From: Verticillium longisporum
Taxonomy: Eukaryota; Ascomycota; Sordariomycetes; Glomerellales; Plectosphaerellaceae
Direction: 5' to 3'
Length of the DNA: 64,000 bases
NCBI GenBank assembly: GCA_019188255.1
Contig: JAETXT010000001.1
Span: 2,170,001-2,234,000, forward strand
Positions 58,481 to 64,000 of this stretch are shown here, piece after piece (within the stretch, counting starts at the first letter, position 1; each line of letters begins with the position of its first letter). Below the pieces are notes generated by a model. That model was not told the DNA's origin. It was given only the letters and a program-made list of their open reading frames with translations, and made no database searches. Made by a program: the position numbers and the translations under genes.

Positions 58481-60243
58481 CGGCCGGTATCGTCAGACCA
58501 GAGAGAGGGCGATCTATGCAGTAACTTTGTTCATGGCCTGGAACATGGGTCGTTGCTGAAGTGTGAAGTAATGATTCCTATTGCAGGGCAATGCAGCGCA
58601 CTCCGATGCCAGACAGTAACTGTTGCTAGTCGGAGAGTCCTTGTCGCTACGAGGTATCAGTCAGTCAGTGCTTGCCTTCTGTCAGTGTATATTCGTGAGC
58701 CACGACATTGATCGCTGGTACCCACTTCAACGGATGTGTATCTTGACGAACAGAAGTACTCGGACAACAATCAGTCTTGCGGATTTGTGACACCACCCGG
58801 GACGAGAAGTTTGCCTGAGTTGGGCCTCGGGGAGGCGGGAAGAGGCATGCTTGATCAATATTATGCGAGGGGCGAGGATTGAGACAGCTAGGGGTAAATA
58901 TGTTGTTGGTTGGGGGGGAATGGATCGGATGGTGTCAGGTCAAAGAACATGTCGGCCTGCACCAAGGATTGCGCTATGGGTACAGAGTACGGGATTCTTG
59001 GAAGGGACAGGTGAAGGGAGGGGAGGGCAACTAGGACGAGGGGTGAGGAAATGTAACACGATCGCTGCGTCGCAGGGTTATGTTCCGTCCATTCAGACGA
59101 GACGTGCCAGGGGCCAAAAACCCCAAAGGTTCCCAGACAGTACGCTCCATCAACCGAAATGACACTCATTGCCACTGACCATGCCATACTTTGCCTGTCC
59201 TCCGACACGTATGATGCTGTCCGACTGCCGCCTGGACACGCAGGGGCACGGGGTTTGGTGATGGGGCAGACCAGGTTTCGGATTTCGTGTGAACCCCCTC
59301 CCTGTTCGAGACCCCACGCAGCTTTGACGATCGGCTGATTGGCCCTGAATCAATAGCTGAAGTACAAAACAGCACTAAGGTGCCTACCTAAATTGGAACG
59401 TCACCCAATTGTTGTCTCCTTGGTAGTTCAAAATGGAACTATCTTCTGTACCTTGCATTCCTTCCTGTTCATCATTTTGAATCAAGAAATGTGACCTTTT
59501 TTGTACGCTTTCTCAAGAAATTCAAGCCAATATCGTCTACTATTCTAAATGTCGGTAGCAGCTTATGAAATTCAATGTAAAGCAATGGGTCGCGACCTGT
59601 TCATTTATAAACCTACTTCCATCCAAACACAGCACATCAATGACAGGACCGGCTATAATTAAACATTGGTGAGACCCGTGCATAACCTACAGATGAAAGG
59701 CTGTGGTGGGCTACTGGCACGATGAAGGATCAACCAATAAGGGCGGCCATGTTATTGTCTTTGAACTACCTACCTATCTGATGTAGTAAAGCAAGCATCA
59801 TTTCTCAAGTGCGTACTAGTTGCAGCCAGGCGCCCGCCTGTGCGCGCAGCCCGGAAACCGCCATACAACATCCTAGAGACATCCGAGAAACATAGCGTTT
59901 CGGCGTGTCCAAATGTGTACCGACCAGAATATGGTGAGTGACTAGTCTCCCTCCCATAACCGAGCTTCTGAACGGCTCATGCCTTTATTTTTGTCCCTGG
60001 CTAGGCCCCTTTCATCGCCCAAGAAGGTCCCGAGGACCGCAAGTGCACATGGCCACTTTCGCCTGGATTTAAAGCCGAGACGGTAACCAGGGCGTAATTT
60101 GACGTCTTCAAGACAGCGAGACAGTAGCCATACTGCGTTGAGCCTCCCCGCAATCCTACTGTAATTCAGGATAAACCACCGATCCAGTACATCAAAGGTT
60201 CTGTGTGGTTTGCCATGTGTCAGTGGGTCAAGTGTAAAGTGAA
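58481..60243. other. Intergenic region, 1.8 kb
   Basis: Between the start of the two-TM protein gene and the 3' end of the U5-40K gene. More A/T-rich around 59,360-59,800. Only short, unsupported open frames; no RNA gene seen. Confidence 0.5.
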
Positions 60244-61500
60244 TCATCGTAGCTCGCCCAGAAGCATATTGCGATCAGAAGACGCCGAGAGAACTATTCG
60301 TCTTGTTAGATTGGACAAGAAACAACCACCAAGCTCGCACTTACGAATAGGTTCAGATCCTGGTGCAAATCCGGCGCAGTAGACAGTGCCTTTGTGTCCA
60401 GGAAGCTTGTATGCCAATTTCCCGGAGTCGTTGGACCAGATGGTGACGGTGCCGTCCCCAGAGCCCACAGCCACGTGTTTGCCAGCTGAGTCCCAACTTG
60501 CACGAACGAGGTTCTTCTCTAAGCCCATAGAGGCGCCATCGAACGTCCGAATGCGGCGTTCTGTTGGTGCAAAGGGGCGGATGTCCCACGTTCTTGCAGT
60601 GGAATCCATGGCATAGGACAGAAGCGATTGTGAATCAGGGGATACCCTCAATGAAGTGATGGTGTCTTGATGGCCGAGCATGGAATACACAACGGCTTTC
60701 TTTCGCAAGTCCCACACCTTGATGTCGTTATCAATACCGCCAGAATAGATTTCGTTGCCAGCCTCCGATATGGCGACTGCCGTCACAGGAAAATCAGTTT
60801 GTATGTAGTCCGCCGCATGTTTGGTTCGGGGATCCCAGAGCCCGATTGAACCGTCATCGCTGCCACTGATGAGCACCTCGTCGCCTCGCCTGCTAATGTC
60901 CATAGCATTAATGACCTCCTCGTGGCCGACATAGCGCCGTATCCGTGTGCCATTGTCAAGATCCCAGCTGGCCAAATGCATGTCGGCCGAGGCCGAAAAG
61001 AGAATTCGCGAGTCTCTCGACCACTGGAGGTCTAGAACGGCACCGCTGTGCCCTTTGAGTGTACCGTAATTCTCGCAATCGCCATATGTTCTCCACAGCA
61101 CTACGTCCACCAAGTCAGCGATATTGTTGTGAATGCAACTGCGACGAATGACAGTCAAGCTTACATATACTCCTGTCCATGGATCCTGAAGCGATGAAGT
61201 TGCCAGTAGGATCAAACTTGGCTGCGAAGACCTCACCAGAATGGCCGGACAGCTCCATCACCGGCGCTTGCAGCCCACTGGTTCGAGGAGCCTACAGAGA
61301 AGATGCGTAAGCAAACCATCGATAATCATCATTACTCATGTACCAAATCCATAGTGACTCACAGTCTTAACAAGAGCACTGCCGTTTCCAGAGGCATTGA
61401 GCCTTGCTAGAGCTCTTGAAGATGTTCCAACATTTTGTCTCTTAACCAGCGCCTGCCCGGGGCCTGGCTCGTCGGAGGCGGGTCGCTTTTCGGCCGACAT
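60244..61500 (-). CDS. U5 snRNP 40-kDa WD40 protein
   Basis: Spliceosomal WD40 protein (SNRNP40 in animals, Spf38 in fission yeast), part of the U5 snRNP with Prp8 and Brr2. Minus-strand exons 61500-61363, 61291-61165, 61100-60345 and 60293-60244 give 356 residues. The N-terminus MSAEKRPASDEPGPGQALVKRQ is followed by MELSGHSGEVFAAKFDPTGN, the start of the propeller. Intron 2 joins MDRSI|LLWRTYGDCENYG. Later blades include GSDDGSIGLWDPRT, AISEAGNEIYSGGIDNDIKVWD and TFDGASMGLEKNLVRASWD. The last intron (51 bp) joins EPI to LLSASSDRNMLLGEL; it is a multiple of three and could be retained. An in-frame Met six codons upstream (61518) is an alternative start. Divergent from BET3. Confidence 0.9.
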
Positions 61501-62084
61501 GTGAAGTTGATCAGTCAAATCGGATGATTTCGTAGTGTTATTTCGAGCGAGTGATTAACGTGTGCTGTACGTGGGCTCGTGGACAGTCGGACGCTTGGGG
61601 TGTGCCGACAGGGAACTTGATACAGCGCGCGCGTTGGAAGGTACGAAATGCAGAACTTGGGGTATTCGGTCCTAAACCGAAACCCGCAAAGGATGGATCT
61701 ACTATATTGTCGCGATTTTAGACGTGTTCGTGGTAGGAACATTTCGTTAAATGAGAAAGCCTAGGTAGATACATATGATGCGTTCGTCGGGGCTGCAGCG
61801 TGGGCCCAGTTTACAGTCAGGAACAGTCGGGGCCTGCCACCCACGAACGACTGCTGTGCATCACAACAACCTACCTTATGGTCGTGACAGGCAATGTAGC
61901 TATTGTTTCTCGCACGAAACTGTCATTTCCCACCAGTTCACACCCAACCGCGTCCGGCAACAATCACCTGACACGGGCTCCTCGCACAGCCGGCGAAGAC
62001 TTCACGTATTACCTCCCAAGGCAGTCAACGCATTCTGAGCTGCAGCGTCGAGGCCAAGCCCCTCGACTGTATTCTTGATTGGCA
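61501..62084. other. Divergent promoter region, U5-40K / BET3
   Basis: About 585 bp between two divergent housekeeping starts; both promoters must lie here. No other feature is seen. Confidence 0.55.
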
Positions 62085-62862
62085 ATGTCCGCAAACAAGG
62101 CTACTCGGCTCGGTGAGGAGTAAGTGACCTTTCCCAAGGACTTCAGTGCCCATGATCTCTGTATTAACACAAGTAGGATATGGAAGTAAGCACCAAGTTC
62201 TTTCTCGTTAAAACGATCCTCTACCAATGCGTTTCCAGTCCTAACCTCGGGTCGGCCCCCCCAGGACTCGAGTCGACAAAGTCAACGCCGAGCTTGTTAC
62301 ACTCACTTACGGTACCATAGTTGCCCAGCTGTGCAAGGACTTCGACAGTGATTATGTCGAGGTCAATAAGCAGCTAGATAAAATGGGCTATAACATTGGG
62401 TTGCGCCTGATCGAGGACTACCTAGCAAAATCAAACACTATGAAGAGGTGTTCCAATTTCCGAGAGACTGCGGATGTGATTGCGAGAGTGCGTTTATGGA
62501 GGCCAATACCAGCTCATCCCCCTCTTTTACTGACGAGTTATCAACACCAGGTTGGATTCAAAATTTTCCTCAACATCACACCGCAAGTTACCAATTGGAC
62601 GACAGATAACAAACAGTTCTCCCTCGTGTTTGACGAGAACCCTCTGGCCGACTTTGTCGAGCTGCCAGATGACGCTCGGGCACAGGATGAGCTTTGGTAT
62701 TCCAACCTATTTTGCGGAGTACTTCGAGGGGCACTTGAAATGGTGCAGATACAAGTTGAGGCCCACTTCATCAGCGATGTGCTTCGGGGTAACGATACGA
62801 CGGAAATGAGGGTTTCGTTGATACGATACATTGACGATGAACTGCCCCCGGAGGATGATTGA
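62085..62862 (+). CDS. BET3: TRAPP complex core subunit BET3 (TRAPPC3)
   Basis: Core subunit of the TRAPP tethering complexes, which activate Ypt1/Rab1 at the ER-Golgi interface. Exons are 62085-62119, 62177-62185, 62265-62487 and 62551-62862 (192 residues, standard length). The joined start reads MSANKATRLGEEIWKTRVDK, then VNAELVTLTYGTIVAQLCKD. Exon 2 is just 9 nt (GATATGGAA) and provides most of EIWK. The conserved palmitoylation-site Cys in VAQLCKD is present. Intron 3 joins DVIAR to VGFKIFLNITP. The C-terminus (CGVLRGALEMVQIQVEAHF) is the Bet3 fold end. No frame break occurs. Confidence 0.95.
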
Positions 62863-64000
62863 GTAGCCCCCAGTTCCGAGATGTGCTGCGCCTCAATTAC
62901 TATTCGGCATGGGCGGTTTATAATTGTGTGTAGCGAATTGCAAAGCAGTCGGTCTTTTCAACTATCCAGGCTGACCTTGCACATTCGAATCAGCTCACAC
63001 GGCCGGCATCATGAGTGGAGATTGAAGCTTCAACCCGGCTGATGAACACTACATGCAGACAGTGGAGACTACATGCAGACAGCGGAGGACTTGAAAGCAG
63101 GCCTGTCAAGTTAAGGCCTCGTTCTTGGTCCCATACATCACTCTGTTGCTAAAAAGCTGTCGCTCAAGCGCAGGCTTATGAGTGCGAGTATGAACTCGAA
63201 ACGTAAGAATGGCATTGGCGATTCGGACAGGCGAAGCATCCGGACAAGGCTGTGCTGTTTTCATTTCTGAAATTGGTGGGTGAAGGTCGGCTCTGCCACA
63301 TGAGTTTGGTAATGCCGACCTGAGTTGTTGCTTGATATCTCCTATCATGGTCGGAATGGGGCTGAGTACTCCGGGCATAGAACAAGACGACCTGATATCG
63401 CCATCATGCAATGCCTACCCCCGAATAACCGCGTGGGCGGGCCTACGCCGGGGCAGTGCCCCCGGTGCTGGATAAGTCCGGGTCGGCGCCGGGTCGCCCC
63501 TCTGGAAGATAGGCGCCTAGCTACCGGTAAGGGAGTTTCTCGTCCCATTAGGTAGCCACTCTTGGCATCCGGAGGACAGCTCAGGTGGGGCATTGTGTGT
63601 ACCTCTTGGTGATATAGAATACGTCTCAACCGTCACAATCAAAGACTATGTGAAGAAATCAAGGTACGGAAGGCCCTTCTACAGATATGACAACTAAGCA
63701 AGCAATTTTCGGTTTGCGCTGCACGGTGCAACTTTCCCTCAAAAGGTACGTACTTAATAACTCTACTCATCCTTAACATGAGGTACCTATAGAAGCTGGC
63801 CAACAGGACGGCATGATCTTGAATGTATGCCTCAGGCTCACACGTGCCGATAAATGCGCACACGTGCTCAGCTCTACCCGCAACTGGAAGTCTCATCGCT
63901 GTTCTCGGGCCTGCCACCCAGGTCTACGGGTGTCCCCCAAGAGCTCCTCCCCATACCCAGATTCACCTAAGTGCCCCTGTCCTGCCTTGTCTAGCTTTCG
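62863..64000. other. Right-edge region without a recognised gene
   Basis: About 1.1 kb after BET3. It contains two tandem copies of a 20-nt unit at 63048-63087 and an AGGTACCT palindrome at 63781-63788. Open frames are short and without domains. Confidence 0.5.
63048..63087. repeat. 20-bp tandem duplication
   Basis: ACTACATGCAGACAGTGGAG is followed directly by a copy differing only by C for T at position 16. Confidence 0.95.

Noticed and set aside
1..64000. CRISPR arrays, operons, integrases or transposon ends
   Set aside because: The window is a eukaryotic fungal sequence; no regularly spaced repeats, transposase motifs or long terminal repeats were seen.

Overview
This is a nuclear contig of a filamentous ascomycete, most likely a sordariomycete. 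Genes carry short GT-AG introns of about 50-100 bp, coding DNA is GC-rich, a tRNA gene is intron-bearing, and several families are typical of these fungi (bZIP-DUF3425 regulators, a Sim4-complex Fta4 protein, a PA14-type GH3 beta-glucosidase, a caspase-like/C2H2 protein). Palindromes of the TACCTAGGTA / AAGGTACCTT type recur between genes. The species cannot be named from the sequence. There are no operons, CRISPR arrays or phage, and I saw no transposon.

Layout: 1-2057 holds C1-THF synthase (minus, running off the left edge). Then come eIF3i (3265-4501), a HAPSTR1-like protein (minus, 5720-6502), an ISWI remodeller (7439-11025), tRNA-Lys(UUU) (minus, 11422-11510), AIP1 (12126-14030), ALG13 (minus, 14253-15033), a caspase-like/C2H2 protein (minus, 15691-18358) and a patatin-like protein (20747-22746). 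After a 6.3-kb gene-poor gap come a peroxisomal-type thioesterase (minus, 29002-29592) and a PUS9-like pseudouridine synthase (30080-31728), then a 4.4-kb gap and a bZIP-DUF3425 factor (36154-37909). The longest gap, about 8.9 kb (37910-46826), holds mostly microsatellites. The right side carries a GH3 beta-glucosidase (46827-49500), Fta4 (49769-50580), a calpain (minus, 50784-53351), a seven-knuckle CNBP/Gis2 protein (minus, 54855-55705), a two-TM orphan protein (minus, 57067-58480), U5-40K (minus, 60244-61500) and BET3 (62085-62862).

Most genes are housekeeping: one-carbon metabolism, translation, chromatin, actin turnover, N-glycosylation, splicing, tRNA modification, vesicle tethering and kinetochore. 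They share no pathway. Exon boundaries below come from consensus splice sites plus reading-frame bookkeeping against recalled family sequences; no alignment was run.

The most notable points are: the caspase-like/C2H2 fusion; very short exons of 9, 12 and 21 nt; a patatin domain in which the catalytic serine is replaced by glycine; a thioesterase ending in SKL; and single-base frame breaks in four otherwise intact genes, several in homopolymer runs, which point to assembly errors unless reads show otherwise.
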